Shown: positions 12,645 to 25,267, numbered from the stretch's first letter. The stretch is 64,000 nucleotides of DNA from Chloranthus sessilifolius (GCA_021018995.1 CM037584.1:142307317-142371316), one strand, 5' to 3'. Numbers and translations are program-made. Notes: generated by a model from the letters alone, not told the origin.

Positions 12645-13035
12645 CAGATCCAACCTCTCGTCCAAAAGTTGCTCAATCGTCTCAGTAGTCACTGGATAGG
12701 TGGGAGGCACGGAAGGGACAACAAACATAGGTGGCTACAACGAGAACAAATAAACACATCATATGACACTATAATGACAAATGAACCATAAAAATAATAA
12801 CTAAAACATACCTGAGTAGGGACAGGAACAAACCCTTGAGGGGGAGCCTCAGGAGCGGAGTCTGGAACGGCCTGCACAAAAGAAAACACAAACAAACCAA
12901 CACGAAGCATATTAGAACAAAATAAAATGAAATAACCTAAACTAAATTACACCAAACTAAAAACTATACCTGACTCTTGAGACGTAGAGAGGCAGCAGTT
13001 GCCTCCCTCGTCTGAAGATCCTCGGCAACCTGACG
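12645..13035 (-). pseudogene. Antisense PMD gene, exons 7-9
   Basis: Three small phase-0 exons: 13,035-12,970 (22 codons, coiled coil, RQVAEDLQTREATAASLR), 12,871-12,812 (20 codons, Pro-rich) and 12,734-12,645 (30 codons, Pro/Val-rich then acidic helix). Each is bounded on the minus strand by AG acceptors and GTATAG, GTATGT and GTATGA donors. Introns between them are 98, 77 and 94 bp, normal for plants. The acceptor of exon 7 (TTTCAG) lies only about 10 bp from the solo-LTR insertion. Confidence 0.6.
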
Positions 13036-14824
13036 CTGAAATACCTGTTGGTTATATTTCAGTGTGCTGATTTATTGTGTGGCGAGAACAAATCAAAATC
13101 AAAGTAAAATAAAAGATGGAAATGGCACAACTAAAATAGTCCTAGACCTACAAGATACAGGGCTATTGTAGCAAGTTTTGATAAGTAAGAGTTTTTCCCA
13201 TAGGGAGTGATGATCTGAAACCTTGAGGGTTGTATAATAGTCTCCAAATCTAGCTACAAATCTAGCAATTCTAACAAAAAGGGTGTTTAAGTGTCACTAA
13301 GCTATACTAAGGCTCAGAATAAAAATAAAACTACAGCTAAAGAAAGGGATAAAGAAGGATGATGATGGTGTGTGGTAAAATAAAGTTAAACGATGGAGAA
13401 GTAGGCAGCTAAGATTAAATCAGTTATGCAACTCAGATCTAGAAATGAAACTGCAGTAGTCCTTTTAATGGCTACAAGCACATCAGCAAGGTAAAAGAAT
13501 CCAAAGTAACCCTACAATCTAGACTCCTCCTAAGGCTATAACCTGTCCACTTAAATGATCACAGACTATCCAATAGAGGAGTTTTAATCACTTGAAGGGA
13601 TTGATCCTACGGCTATAACCTGTCCACTTAAATGGTCACAAACTATCCAAGAGACTTCCTCCCAGCAATGGGTTAAATTAGAATAATAAAATCGCTCCAG
13701 ATGCTGTGGATGCAAGGCTACAAGCTCCCTAGATCTGCTACAGATCTGGCAGGCATCCACAGGAGTATTAAACCTAGGAAGATCAGATGCAATAAAAAGA
13801 TCTATAAGTTAAGTGAATGGGAAATTCCTAAAAACACAAATCCGATCAAGAATCTAATGGAATAAAAATATCTATAGATTTAAATGGATTTTAAATCAAT
13901 AATTTATTGCTAAAAAATAGCTTGCAATAAAATATTCTCAGATCTGCAGTCTGTGCATCCAAATCAGATCTACAATTTGATGTTGGTAAAAGGGAACAGA
14001 GGGTAGTTTGGCTTTGCATAATCTCTCACAAGGCTAACCAGCTCATGTGGAGAGAAGAATACCATCTCAGATCTGTGATTTAGACCCCTCTTAAGGCTAT
14101 AACCTGTCCACTTAAATGGTCACAGACTATCCAATAGAGAGGGTTCAATCATAGAGGCCTGAAAGAGAACAGTAAACCTGCTGCTACCACTATTGTTGCA
14201 AGGCAAAATAGCTTGAGCAACAATGGGAGTTTCAGACCTATAGGCTTCTGTGCACAGAGACTACAGATCTAAATAAAGTGATAAAAATGACAACATTGAA
14301 ACACACATCTAACAATGCTTGCCCTCAAAGGCAATAGCCAATGCAAACCCCAAATCATCTCCTAAAGTTCTCACAAATGCCCATTACAAAATTAAAATGA
14401 AACTAGCTGATTACAAAGAACTTAGCCCAGCATTGCTGCTATGCTAAGGCAAGAAGAAAAAGGGAAAAAAAGAAAAAGAAAATTAAACCCTAACCCTAAA
14501 AAGCTAAAACTCCAAATGGGGGATCTCAAGCTAACCTTGGATACTTTACAAATGTAGATAACAGTCCCTTATATATACAACCCTTGAAACCCTAATGTGC
14601 ATTAGCCAATTAGAAATAAGAAGGTTTGGAGTTGATTTCGTAGCCCATCTGTGGCCCTTGGATGCTTTGGGAAGTGTGAGACATTGAGATGCATGCCTTA
14701 GAAGGTATGAAATACCCAAATATCCTTGGGTGCTGAAATAGGTTGCTGGAATTCGTGCCTCGCGTAGATGACAACTTAAGGTATGCATCTCGTTGAGATC
14801 TCGCTAGGATCTCACTGGGTTGCA

Positions 14825-15035
14825 GCTTTAGAAGTTTAATCTTGCTGGGCTGAAATGCTTCAAAAGCTTAACTCTCGATGGGTTGAAATGCTTCAGAAGC
14901 TTAACCTCATTTGGCTGAAATGCTTAAGAATTTTAATCTCGTTGGGCTGAAATGCTTCAGAAGCTTAAATTTCACGGGGCTGAAATGCTTCAGAAGCTTA
15001 AATCTCGTTGGGCTAATTTTCAGCCTCGCAGGGCT
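14825..15035. repeat. ~32-bp minisatellite in U3 of the solo LTR
   Basis: Imperfect copies of a unit around GGGCTGAAATGCTTCAGAAG plus CTTAA-TCTCGTT occur about six times in a row, with one- to three-base variants. It is inside the U3 half of the reverse LTR. Confidence 0.85.
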
Positions 15036-15475
15036 GATTTACAACATATTTCAGCACTGCACCTATTTGACAAAATGCTTCAGCAGCAAAACAACTCAAA
15101 TGCCTATATTTTTCAGCTCTACACCACTTGACTTCGAGTCCGTAGCTCGTGGGGTTCAGTTGAATTGCTCGAGAGATGCACCACAGCTGCTCGAGTGCAC
15201 ACAACAACTGCTCGACAAAATGATTTCAGCCAATAAACTGCTCCACTGTGCTAAATCTGCAGGTTTTCAGCTCTTGTGCTTAATGCGGCTGCTTTGCTAC
15301 TTGGTGGGTCATTGTCCAGCAAAAAATAACTGCTTGATAGGATGGTGCTGCAGGTTTGCTTCACTTGTAGCCATGAACTTGAATGGCTGCCTGACAAGTG
15401 GGTTGCATCCATGGTGTGCTCGAGTTTGCTCTTGCTGTGGGACTTGTGCTTGCATGAATAAACAACAACAGTAAA

Positions 15476-15625
15476 TGAAGGCTTGTGCACAGCTCTTTTT
15501 CTCCTCAGTAATGCAGCAGCCATTTACAGTTGCTGGCTTGATATTTTAGTTGAAGGCTTGTGCACAGCTCTTTTTCTCCTCAGTAATGCAGCAGCCATTT
15601 ACAGTTGCTGGCTTGACATTTTAGT
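15476..15625. repeat. 75-bp perfect-type tandem duplication in the solo LTR
   Basis: Copies at 15,476-15,550 and 15,551-15,625 begin TGAAGGCTTGTGCACAGC and differ at about one base (GATATTTT versus GACATTTT), so this step is much younger than the surrounding repeats. Confidence 0.9.
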
Positions 15626-15759
15626 TGCAGCTCTGCAGTTTGAGACGGTGTTTAAGCTGTTCGAGTAAATTGCAGCAGCTTAGCTTGTTTGCAGAAATAG
15701 AGGCTGCTGTTTGAGTGGCTAGAGATGAAAGTAGGAGGTGCTGGGCTGCAGTGCTGTAG

Positions 15760-16450
15760 CAGCAGGAGTGCGCACAACAGCTACTTGATGTGCCACAAGG
15801 TGTACCAGCTTTGCTGCTCGCGAGGATTGTTCATGTGGGCTGCTGGTCAGCTTGCTAGGCTGGTTAAAATACAGTAGCTATTGCTGCTCTCTACCACGTG
15901 AGGATGGATGGCAAATGAAATAAAAACAGCAGCTCTTACTGCTCGCTAGGCTCAGATAAAATGCAGCAGCTATTGCTGCTCGCGAGGATCATTCGTTCAG
16001 CAGCTCCAGGTAAGTGCTCACTAAGATCTCGCTAGGCTACAATGCAGCCCCTTGTATTGGCTCGCGAGGATCAATCATGCAACAGCTGTCTAAGCTACTC
16101 TCGAGGATCAATATTTTAGCATCTTCATAATAGTTTGCAAGGCTAAAATAATATAGCAGCTTTGCTGTTCACAAGGATTAAATGAAAGGTTCTTTTGACT
16201 GCTCGCTAGGCTAAAATGCAGCTCTTGAAATTTCGCCAAGTTCAAATGTGTGCACAGCAGCATCAAATTGCAGCAACTCGCGAGGTTCACACAACAGCTA
16301 CTCATTAAGTTTCTTTGAAGCTCGCGAGGTTCATATACTGCTGCTCGCTAGGCTCAAGTTCCAGCAGCATTTAAGCTGCTCGCGAAGATGAAATGCAAGC
16401 ATTATGGACTGCTTGTGAAGATCTATTTGTGTAGCTCGAGAAGATCCTTT
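15760..16450. repeat. Degenerate CAGCAGCT/GCTCGCGAGG repeat field in the solo LTR
   Basis: The words GCTCGCGAGGAT, GCTCGCTAGGCT and GCAGCAGCT recur every 30-70 bp. CTCGCGAG is itself a palindrome. The units are too diverged to give one clean period by eye. Confidence 0.7.
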
Positions 16451-17224
16451 GGAGCTGGTTTTCATGGCAACCATACATGCTAGCTTCAACAGTGGTGGGC
16501 AGCTCATGTGGGAAAAACAGCAGCAACTCATGTGGTTCTTGTATACTACAGCACAGCTCGGGAGGATGGCTCTCCATGCGGCTTGGATGCTTAATTGCAT
16601 AGTCTTCAATTCGGTTGATGGTGCAACAACTATGCAGTAGCAGTCTTTAAAGTAGCAATAGCAGGGGCTGTTTGAGAAGATGAAGTCCAGCTGTTTGTCA
16701 TGCCAATGTGCTGCAGCATGTCTACATTTTGTGGGGCTCATTCTCAGCAGCCATACAACATAGATGTATGCTATTTAAGACTTCAGTAATGCAGCTGCTG
16801 ATGTGCTTTAATTCCTCAGCTCTATAGCCTAGATGTGAAGCTTGGCATGACTTCAATTCTACAGCAAGTCTCCATAGGTTCCAAAGCATACTAAAATGGC
16901 TGCCATGGTGTGAACCTCCATGGTGCTATCAATAGAAACCCATCAGCTCCATTATTTAGCTCAAAATCCTTTCTTCTTGGCTTGAAAATGAAGGATTGTA
17001 GCACTAAGCTATATTTTCCTATTATTTACTCAAACACACTTAAAGCATCATTATTAACCTACTCAAAGGTCCATCAAAGGCCAGGTTAAGGGGTGAAAAG
17101 TAGTACTTTTCAGAGAATAACAATACCACATAATATTAGTAAACTATGTTAAGAAAACGAAACAATAACACCCAACGAACTGTGATAATTATACAAACGA
17201 GTTAAAAGATTGAATGGAACTTAC

Positions 17225-17338
17225 CCAATGATCCAACTCGGCCCGAAGCTGGGCCATCACTGGATCCTCCCGAATGGAGGAAGCAACTGAAGATGGATCA
17301 AATGTCAGAACGAGACCTCCAGTAGCGAGCTCGGCTCT
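17225..17338 (-). pseudogene. Antisense PMD gene, exon 6 (114 bp)
   Basis: Acceptor CATAG at 17,339-17,343 and donor GTAAG from 17,224, giving 38 open codons that end AQLRAELDHW. Length and C-terminal pattern match exon 5 (ASLRSEIDRL), on the far side of the Athila insertion, so the two look like a duplicated coiled-coil exon. Confidence 0.65.
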
Positions 17339-17370
17339 CTATGAATAACAATGAACATGTCAGTTGGCAG

Positions 17371-19393
17371 TGTTGAGTAGTGAAAAATATCATTTTTCAC
17401 CTCACACCATTGTTATGCCCTTGAATTGACTAATAAGGTGAGTTAAGTATGTTTTGTAGATAAGCAATAAAATCCAACCTTAGTGAAGATATCCACTTAA
17501 AAAGGCCAAAGAAGCAATTTGTTCCTCATCACGATTTCTAACAACCTAAAAGCCTGTCAGTCAAGCAATCAGAGTTGTATAAATTCATGAGAAGGTCATG
17601 GGCTCAACAAGTCAGGCTTGAGACCAAGCAAAGTTACAGAGAAGATAGATTGAACCCAAAGAGGTTGCTGAGTGCTAACAGATGGAAAATAGTGCACCAG
17701 AAATAGGTGCCAGCTGAGGAAAGTCAAGGAAGAAGTTGCCGAGAGGATCCAATAAGCTATCGCAAGGTTCTAGTTGCTTGTCGATAGGTTGTGATTGCAG
17801 AAAGAAAGAATCCTGTCGACACCTTAGTTGAAGGTGCAGTGGAAGTTGCAAGGTTCAGATAAACCTATCAAGTAGAACAAGAGAAGCCTTTGACAGGATC
17901 CTTCAGAACCTATCGAGATGATCCCCAACATATCGATCACCTCACCAAGGCGACAGGATAGTTCTAACCCGTCGACAGGAAGGAGGAAGGACTAAACAGA
18001 GGGTATCGAGAGCTACTTCAAACCTGTCGAGAGAGGCTAATCCTAACGACGAGTACACTTCAACCCAGCGAGAGGTTATCCCAAACCTATCGAAAGATTG
18101 AGCATACAGACCAAGAACCCATTGAAAAGCTCTCTAAAACCTCTCGACATTCATTATGGGAACTTTTAATGACCCTTCTTCAGTAGTCACAACTTCCAGA
18201 TTCTACACACACTCCAAGGCACGACAGCGACCCCTGGGGGTTATTTTTGGTATTTAACTGAGCATGAGCGGGAACTCTAACTACCTCACATGTACTTGTC
18301 AGTTGTGGACCAATAGGAGGAAAGCTTCTAGAAGAGGGATTAGCCACATCAACATAACTGTATTATTCTTTTGAATTCTGATTGGCTGAAACAGATTTGG
18401 GAAAAAGGTATAAATAGAGGAGCAACGACATTGAAAGGCAGCCAGAAATTGAGAGAGCAGAGCCGAGATCGAATTTATTTTCCCTCTCTTTTTCTCCTTC
18501 TTCCTCGCCATTAGCCAATGATGGTTGGCTAAAAACCTCTTTAGTAGCTAGGGTGAGGATATGATATATAATTGAGAGTTCCAGGGGCTTTATGAGGGAT
18601 CGGATGCTGCACAGAATATAGATTTGAGCACATCATTGTAAGTAGTAGCATTGTAATGGAATTGTGGGTTTGAGAGTTAATTCTGAGCTAGATTTTACTT
18701 ATTTGTATTTGATTTCCTTAGTTTAGATACTCCTGTGAGCCAACCAGAGATGGGAAGCTTGTAGCCTGGCATTCACAGCATCTATAATGGTTAACCCGTT
18801 CTAATTAAAACCATTGGCTTAATACAATCTCTAAGATGGTATGTGAGCATTAAAGTGGATAGATCATAGTCTTAGGTGCTTCCATTCTCTAGTTGAGATT
18901 GGATTCTTTTACCATGCATTTGTCGGGGTAAAACCTAGGGACCTTGTAGCCAGATGAAGGATTATTGTAGATCCGATCTAGGCATTGCCTTTGATTCAAT
19001 TCAGTTTCAGTGAAATATCAAATCCCTAGCTGCTTATCTTCATCCTTTTGATATTTAATCCATTTCCTCTTACCTCTGTGTTCTCTTAAACTCTAGATCA
19101 ACTGCATTTAAAATCTGTAGTTTATAGTGACAAAACCTCAAAAAAAAACTTCTCCTCTCTCCTATTTTAGAGTAGCTTAAAGTAGGATAGAGTGCAAGAT
19201 CTATTGTAGATCTGGGGATCCATCATAGTTTATTCACATTTTCCTGTAGACATACCCTTACTTACCTATAAAACTTACTGCAATACCCCTGTATCTTGCA
19301 CGTCTAGGAGATTGTAGATGTGCTGAGTCCATCCTTTGTTTTAATTTGATTCTATTTTATTACACTAAATCAGCACACTCCATTTCCCCAACA
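17371..19393 (+). repeat. 5' LTR of element 2
   Basis: Begins TGTTGAGTAGTG and ends TTTCCCCAACA; length 2,023 bp. U3 carries repeated AACCTRTCGA-type words between about 17,740 and 18,150. A CCAAT-like ATTGGCTGAA (18,381) and TATAAATAG (18,409-18,417) mark the promoter. The R/U5 part has poly(A)-signal-like A-rich runs near 19,140. The 3' LTR repeats this order with many differences. Confidence 0.9.
18409..18417 (+). promoter_or_regulatory. TATA box of element 2 5' LTR
   Basis: TATAAATAG followed by AGGAGC, about 1,040 bp into the LTR and 20 bp after a CCAAT-like motif. The same box is conserved in the 3' LTR at 29,338-29,346. Confidence 0.75.
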
Positions 19394-19399
19394 AGTTTT

Positions 19400-19417
19400 T
19401 GACGCTGCTGTCGGGGA
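19400..19417 (+). other. Primer-binding site, Asp-tRNA type, element 2
   Basis: TGACGCTGCTGTCGGGGA starts six bases after the LTR end. The family form I know for Athila is TGGCGCCGTTGCCGGGGA; the four mismatches are all transitions. This would prime minus-strand DNA synthesis. Confidence 0.8.
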
Positions 19418-19822
19418 TCATGTGATCTAAACTTGGTAGATCTAAGTTTTCTTTCTAATTTTTTTAGATTTGTAATTGTGATTACTTGTTAAGTGTTTGA
19501 CTAATTGCTCCTGTAGTATTTTGTAGCTTGATTTTCTTTTCAGATCTGAATCTGTGGTTCTCCGAGCATTGTGCTAGAGGTTGTGCTGAAGTTTGCATCT
19601 CTTTACTCCTCTATTAATTTTCAGATATGTGCATTGGTAGATTTATTAGATGTTTGTACTTGTTCCCTGTTGTATTAGTTGTAAACTGTATTTTGGGCAT
19701 TGTGTGAGTGGTGTGGAAGAAGAACTCTCAACTCTCAGATTTTGCCATTAAAACGAGAGGTTGAAAGGATTCTTAAACCCAGACAAACCCCATCTACATC
19801 TGCTGAAATTGAATCTGTTGCA

Positions 19823-21328
19823 ATGGGTGAGCAACCGAGGTTGTTGTTGAAGGATTATTATGCACCTGGTGCATATAACTCTCCTTTTTGTATCTAGTTT
19901 CCCGCTGTAGAAACTAATTATGAGATTAAGTCCTCAACCATTCAGATGTTGCCTTCTTTCCATAATTTGAGTAAAGAGGACCCATACAAGCGTGTGGATG
20001 AATTCGATCCTTGCCTTGTGTACCACCTTTAACATTATAGGTCTAGGGCCAGAAGCCACCAAGCTTAGGCTATTTCCTTTTTCATTAAAGGGCAAAGCTA
20101 GGGCCTGGTTATCTTTGCTTCTCCCTGATAGTATCAACTCATGGGATGAGATGCAAAGCCAATTCCTAGCTAAATTCTTCCCCATGTCTAGAACCAGTCA
20201 GTTGAGAAAGAATATCCTCTCATTTTCTCAACTCCCAACTGAAGGGTTCCATGAGGCATGGGAAAGATTCAAGGAGCTGTTGAGGCAGTGCCCCCACCAC
20301 TAAATTCCTGAATGGCAACTTATCCAAAGTTTTTATTAAGAAATTGACTAAAAGAGTAGAAATATGGTGGATGCTTCTTGTGGAGGCACATACCTTCATA
20401 AAATAGCTGAGGAAGCATGGGAATTGTTTGATATTATTAGTGAAAATTCATTACAGCAAGAGTCTCTTGCTCGGGATGTGGACACCCCAGGAGGAATGGT
20501 GAAGGAGAATACATCAAGAGGAAAATTGTATGAGATTGGTGGGTATAACAATTTGGAAAGAAGGATAATCAGCTTAACTCAAAAGCTGGAGAACATGATG
20601 GAGGAGAGGCAGTCTCCATTGGTTGCTAGTGTGGGAGAGACATGCCCCATTTGTCAATCTCACAGTCATCCCATTCAGGATTGCCCCTCTGCTGGGCAAT
20701 TCTCAGAATTGGTAATGAAATATGTGGCTGCTGCTCAGTCTTATGGTAAGCAGCCAACTGCTGGTTATTCCTGGAGAAACCACCCTAACCTGAGGTGGAA
20801 GCAAGATAATGTGCAAAATCAAAACCAGCAGCCGTTCCAGCATCAGCAATACCAGCAACCACAAAAAATGCCTTTTAAACCTACTCCCCAAACTTATCAA
20901 TAGAATTTTGTTCCAAGGATCCAATACTAGCAACCTATGGCTCAGCCTATGGTTCAGCCTTTGCAACCAAATGCCTCAACTTCAACTTTTAGAACACCCT
21001 CTTTTGAAGAGCAAGTTTTGGCCTCATTGCAGAACCTAGGCTTTTTATCTCAAATAGTCCACTCTCATAGTCAGAGTATAAAAAAGATTGAAGACCATCT
21101 TGATCAACTGTCTAATGCATTGACAAAGAGAGAGGAAGGTAGGCTGCCTAGTCAGCCCATGGACAATCCAAAGAGACAATATGTGGTAGGTGAAATCTCT
21201 TCTTCCCATGAGGAAGCTAAATCTATCACCACATTAAGAAGTGGAAGGCTCGTAGACAATCAGGTAGGCTATGGGCCTTTGACAAATTTTGAGGAAGATG
21301 ATGAAGCAGTTCCAAAGAATGTCTAGCA
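19823..21328 (+). pseudogene. gag: gag pseudogene, element 2 (Athila)
   Basis: Starts at ATGGGTGAGCAAC (19,823), shifts frame near 19,985, then stays in one frame. Capsid words include GLGPEATKLRLFPFSLKGKA, AWLSLLLPDSINSWDEM and WERFKELLRQCPHH. A zinc knuckle CPICQSHSHPIQDC lies near 20,643-20,685. A Gln-rich stretch and a helical tail with QSIKKIEDHLDQLSNAL follow. Stops near 19,895, 20,300-20,345, 20,901 and 21,325 and the early frameshift disable it. It would encode the particle protein. Confidence 0.85.
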
Positions 21329-21341
21329 AGAGCAACCCAGT

Positions 21342-22412
21342 TTGAATAAGGGGGATGTTAATGCTCCCCAACAGAAAAAAGAAAAAAAAGAAGAAAAAAC
21401 TGAAAGCAAAAATAAAGAAAAATTTGATGAGCTGGCTAAAACTGCTAATGGGAGGCCAATTCCCCATTTTCCATTTCCAAATGCTTTAAAAGCAGCTTCT
21501 CCTTTTGATAAGGGGAATGCCCAAGTAGAGGAAATGATGGAAACCTTTAAGCAAGTAAAGATTAACCTGCCTTTATTTGATGCAATCAAGCAAGTGCCAG
21601 CCTATGCCAAGTTTTTAAAAGATCTTTGCACCCACAAAAGACAATTTAGGATTCACCTATCCAAGAAAGTCTTTTTAGCAGAAGAAGTGAACCAAGTCTT
21701 GACAATTGCAACCCCAACAATCCCCTGCATCATTGGGGATCATATCATTGAAAAAGCCTTATTAGATTTGGGAGTTAGTGTGAATTTACTTCCATATTCA
21801 GTATATGAGAAGTTGGGCTTAGGTGAGTTGAAGCCCACACATGTGGTCTTATAACTAGCTGACAGATCTGAAAGGAAGCCTGTGGGCATCATAGAAGATG
21901 TCTTGGTTGGGGTTGACAAATTCTTTTATCCTGCTAATTTTCTGGTGTTAGATATGGAGCCGAGCAAGTGTGCTACTTCCATCCCTGTGATTTTGGGCAG
22001 GCCTTTCTTGGCTACTGCCAATGCATGCATTCAATATAGATCAGGAGTCATGGAAGTAACCTTTGATAATATGAAAGTCAAATTAAATGTGTATAATGCA
22101 GCTCATCAGCCCGATTTAGATAATGAGGACTATTTTTTCATTGAGCTATTGGATGAGTTAGGGGAAGAAACTCTACCCCAACTTCTGCTCAATAATGATC
22201 TGTTTGATATTTTTGATGAAGTTTGGAAGGAAACTATGGAAGAGAAAGCCTTCACCTCTGAGCTTGACCAAGTGCAAACTGTAAATTCTGAAGTGGAGCC
22301 AGCAAAGTATCACCCAGGGAAACCAACTTTGTTATCTCTTCCACCACCTTCTAAGGCACCCCTACTGCCTTCACTCATCAGTCCCCCAGATGTGGAGCTA
22401 AAACAACTCTAA
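21342..22412 (+). pseudogene. pol (PR): Aspartic protease region, element 2
   Basis: Same frame as gag. After a lysine-rich linker the text KVFLAEEVNQVLTIATPTIPC leads to the catalytic segment DLGVSVNLLPYSVYEKLGLG (near 21,764), where Athila elements have D-L/S-G-A-S, and then FLVLDMEP and VILGRPFLATANACI (near 21,990). The Asp and Gly are kept. One in-frame stop at 21,852-21,854 separates the core from the flap-distal half, and another lies at 22,410. Otherwise well preserved. Confidence 0.8.
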
Positions 22413-22429
22413 AAATCTTTAAAGTAAGT

Positions 22430-23245
22430 TTTTCTAGCAGATAATAAGAAATTACCAGTCATAATTTCTTCCTCCCTCACTCTTGAGCAAGAGGAAGAAC
22501 TGCTTTGTGTGCTGAGGAAGCATAAGAGAGCAATAGGGTGGACTATTGCAGATCTTGGAGGTATAAATCCTGCTATGTGCATGCACAAGATTCATCTTGA
22601 AGAGGGTTCTAAACCTTCTAGAGAGATGCAAAGGAAATTAAACCCACACATGCAGGAGGTTGTCATGAAAGAAGTTGTCAAGCTGTTAGATGCTGGGGTC
22701 ATTTACCCCATCTCAGATTTTCAATGGGTGGCACCTACCCAGGAGGTGCCTAAGAAATTCGGGATAACTGTAGTTTAAGCAGACTCAGGAGAGTTGATCC
22801 CAACCAGACAGACCACTGGTTGAAGGGCGTGTATAGATTATAGGAAGCTCAATGAGAAAACCAACAAAGACCATTTTCCATTACCGTTCATTGATCAAAT
22901 CTTGGATAAGCTGGCAGGCAAGGCATTTTATTATTTTCTTGATGGTTATTCAGGATACAATTAGATCCTTGTATACTCATAGGATCAAGAGAAAACAACC
23001 TTTACATTCCCCTTTGGAACCTTTGCATACAGAAGGATGCCATTTGGACTATATAATGAACCTGCCACCTTTCAAAGATGTATGTATGCTATTTTCTCTG
23101 ACATGATTGATCAATTCTTGGATATTTTTATGGATGATTTTTTCATTTATGGGAAGGATTTCAGTTAAGGCTTACAACACCTTCGCCTGGTGTTACAAAG
23201 ATGTGAAGAAACCAACCTAGTCTTAAATTGGGAAAAGAGTCACTT
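22430..23245 (+). pseudogene. pol (RT): Reverse transcriptase pseudogene, element 2
   Basis: In the same frame as gag: AIGWTIADLGGINPAMCMHK, MQRKLNPHMQEVV, GVIYPISDFQWVAP, RACIDYRKLNEKTNKDHFPL, FLDGYSGYN, KTTFTFPFGTFAYRRMPFGL, TFQRCMYAIFSDM and the catalytic FMDDFF (23,127-23,144). The two aspartates are intact. Stops interrupt near 22,776, 22,821, 22,962 and 23,166, and a single extra T near 23,248 shifts the frame at the downstream edge. Confidence 0.85.
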
Positions 23246-23900
23246 CATTGGTGACTCAAGGCACTGTCTTAGGGCATGTTGTCTCCTATAAAGGGATAGA
23301 GGTTGATCAAACTAAAATTGACTGAATTACACATCTACCCCCATCCAAAATTTTCAAGCAAGTCAGGTCATTTCTTGGTCATGCAGGTTTCTATCGAAGG
23401 TTATCAAAGATTTCAGCAAAATTTCCAAACCTCTTTGCCACCTATTGTGCTAGGAGGTTCCATTTGAATTCAGTAATGAATGCCTGGCTGCCTTTGAATT
23501 GCTAAAGACATGTTTGACTACTGCTCCTATTTTACAAGCTCCTGATTTCCCCTTTCCATTTGAGCTGATGTGTGATGCATCAGATTTTGCTATTGGTGCA
23601 GTCTTGGGACAGAGAAAAGACAAGACACCAAGTGTAGTGGCCTATGTAAGCAAAGCAATGGCTGATGCCCTGCTGAATTATACAACAACTGAAAAGGAGC
23701 TATTGGCTATTGTATTTGCTTTGGAGAAATTTTGATCATATGTGCTGGGATCTAAGATCATTGTGTTTACTAACCACTCAGCCTTAAAATATCTCTTGTC
23801 TAAAAAAGATGCCAAAGCCAGACTGATAAGATGGGTTTTGCTTTTATAGGAATTTGATTTAGAGATCAAGGACAAGAAGGGGGTTGAGAATGTGGTAGCA
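23246..23900 (+). pseudogene. pol (RNH): RNase H pseudogene, element 2
   Basis: After a +1 shift (near 23,248) and a compensating -1 shift (near 23,400), the original frame resumes: LLKTCLTTAPILQAPDFPFP, then FELMCDASDFAIGAVLGQ (first catalytic Asp near 23,575), TTTEKELLAIVFALEKF (catalytic Glu) and [19 protein letters not shown] with the family-wide TDHxAL motif changed to TNH. One RNase H only, as expected for Athila and unlike the two Tat elements in this window. Confidence 0.85.
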
Positions 23901-25267
23901 GACCACCTATCCAGGATCCCAGTTGCTGAACAAGAGAGCTTGCCCATCAATGATTCCTTCCCAGATGAAAAGCTCTTTGCTATAGAGATGAGTGTGCCCT
24001 GGTTTGCCAATATAGTAAAATATCTAGCTGCAGGTAAAATCCCCCCACATTGGTACAAGGATGATAAGAATATGTTTTTGTCACAGATTCGATATTACAT
24101 GTGGGAGGATCCTTACCTTTTAAAGTATTGTGCAGACCAAGTGGTAAGAAGATGTGTGCCTGAAACCGAATTTAAAAATATTCTGACTATGTGTCATGAA
24201 CAGGCTTGCGGAGGCCATTTCAGTGGCAACAAAAATGCTGCAAAGGTGCTTCAAAGTGGCTTATATTGGCCCACTCTTTTCAAGGATGCCTTTCAACACT
24301 ACAAAGCGTATTCTCAATGCCAACAAATGGAGAGTATTTCCATACGAAATTCCATGCCCTTGCAGCCCATTCTTGTGGTTGAGCATTTTGATGTTTGGGG
24401 GATAGACTCTATGGGCCCATTCCCTCCTTTCCATGGTTATAATTACATTCTTGTGGCTGTGGATTATGTGTCCAAATGAGTCGAGGCCACAACCACAAGA
24501 ACTAATGATCACAAGGTTTTCCTCAACTTTGTGAAGGATAATATTTTCTCTAGGTTTGGCACCCCCAGAGCCATCATCAGTGATGGGGAGAGCCATTTCT
24601 GCAATACACAGTTTGAGAACCTCCTTAGAAAGAACTCTGTGACACACAGAGTTTCCACCCCATACCACCCACAAACCAGTGGGCAGGTGGAGATTTCTAA
24701 CAAAGAGATCAAACATATTTTGGAGAAAATAGTGAGAGTAAATCAGAAGGATTGGTTTCTGAAGCTACCTGATGCTTTATGGGCTTATAGAGCTTCTTAC
24801 AAGACCCCCATCGGGATATCTCCTTTTCGGCTGGTATATGGAAAGGCATGCCATTTACTAGTGGAGCTTGAGCATGGGGCCTATTGGGCCATTAAAGCTT
24901 TGAATACTAACTTAACTTCTACTGACATTCAGAGGAAACTCCAATTGTCTGAGTTGGATGAGCTGAGGTTGGATGCTTATTCCAATGCAAGAATTTACAA
25001 GGAGAAAACCAAGGTCTTCTTTGACAAGCAATTTTAAGAAAAGAGTTCATTGTTGGCAGCAAGGTATGGCTTTCCAACTCTAAGCTGAATTTTTTTTCAG
25101 GAAAATTAAAATCAAGATGGGAGGGACCCTACATAGTTGAGCATGTATTCCCCTCTGGAGCAGTTGATATTAAGGATCCCAACGATGGCAGGATCATGAA
25201 AGTAAATGGTCAGAGGCTCAAGCCTGTTGTTGAAAATGTGGAGCCCATAGTGACCATTTCCCTTTAA
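23880..25267 (+). pseudogene. pol (IN): Integrase pseudogene, element 2
   Basis: Open from 23,892 to 24,479 and 24,531 to 25,037 in one frame. Zinc-binding residues: histidines near 24,198 and 24,213 (CHEQACGGHFSGNKN), then YSQC near 24,310, where the first of two cysteines has become tyrosine. Catalytic acids: GIDSMGP near 24,400, ISDGESHF near 24,578 and SGQVEISNKE near 24,682. A stop replaces W in the K-W-V-E block at 24,477. After a frameshift near 25,035 the SH3-like tail (KSRWEGPYIVEHV) runs to a stop at 25,265-25,267. Confidence 0.85.

Larger units (their letters stand above)
13046..17122 (-). mobile_element. Reverse Athila-type solo LTR with 5-bp target duplication
   Basis: Read on the plus strand it runs TGTTGG...ATAACA and is flanked on both sides by ATACC (13,041-13,045 and 17,123-17,127), a perfect 5-bp target duplication. 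On the minus strand its start resembles the start of the Athila LTR of element 2 and its end matches the R/U5 part, including the AGATACAGGG-TATTG-AGCAAGTTTT stretch (13,150-13,176) and a GTGTGCTGATTTA terminal block. No primer site, gag or pol is inside, so it is a solo LTR. At 4,077 bp it is about twice the length of the element 2 LTRs because its U3 is filled with tandem repeats (14.8-16.4 kb). It lies in the intron between exons 6 and 7 of the antisense gene. Confidence 0.85.
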
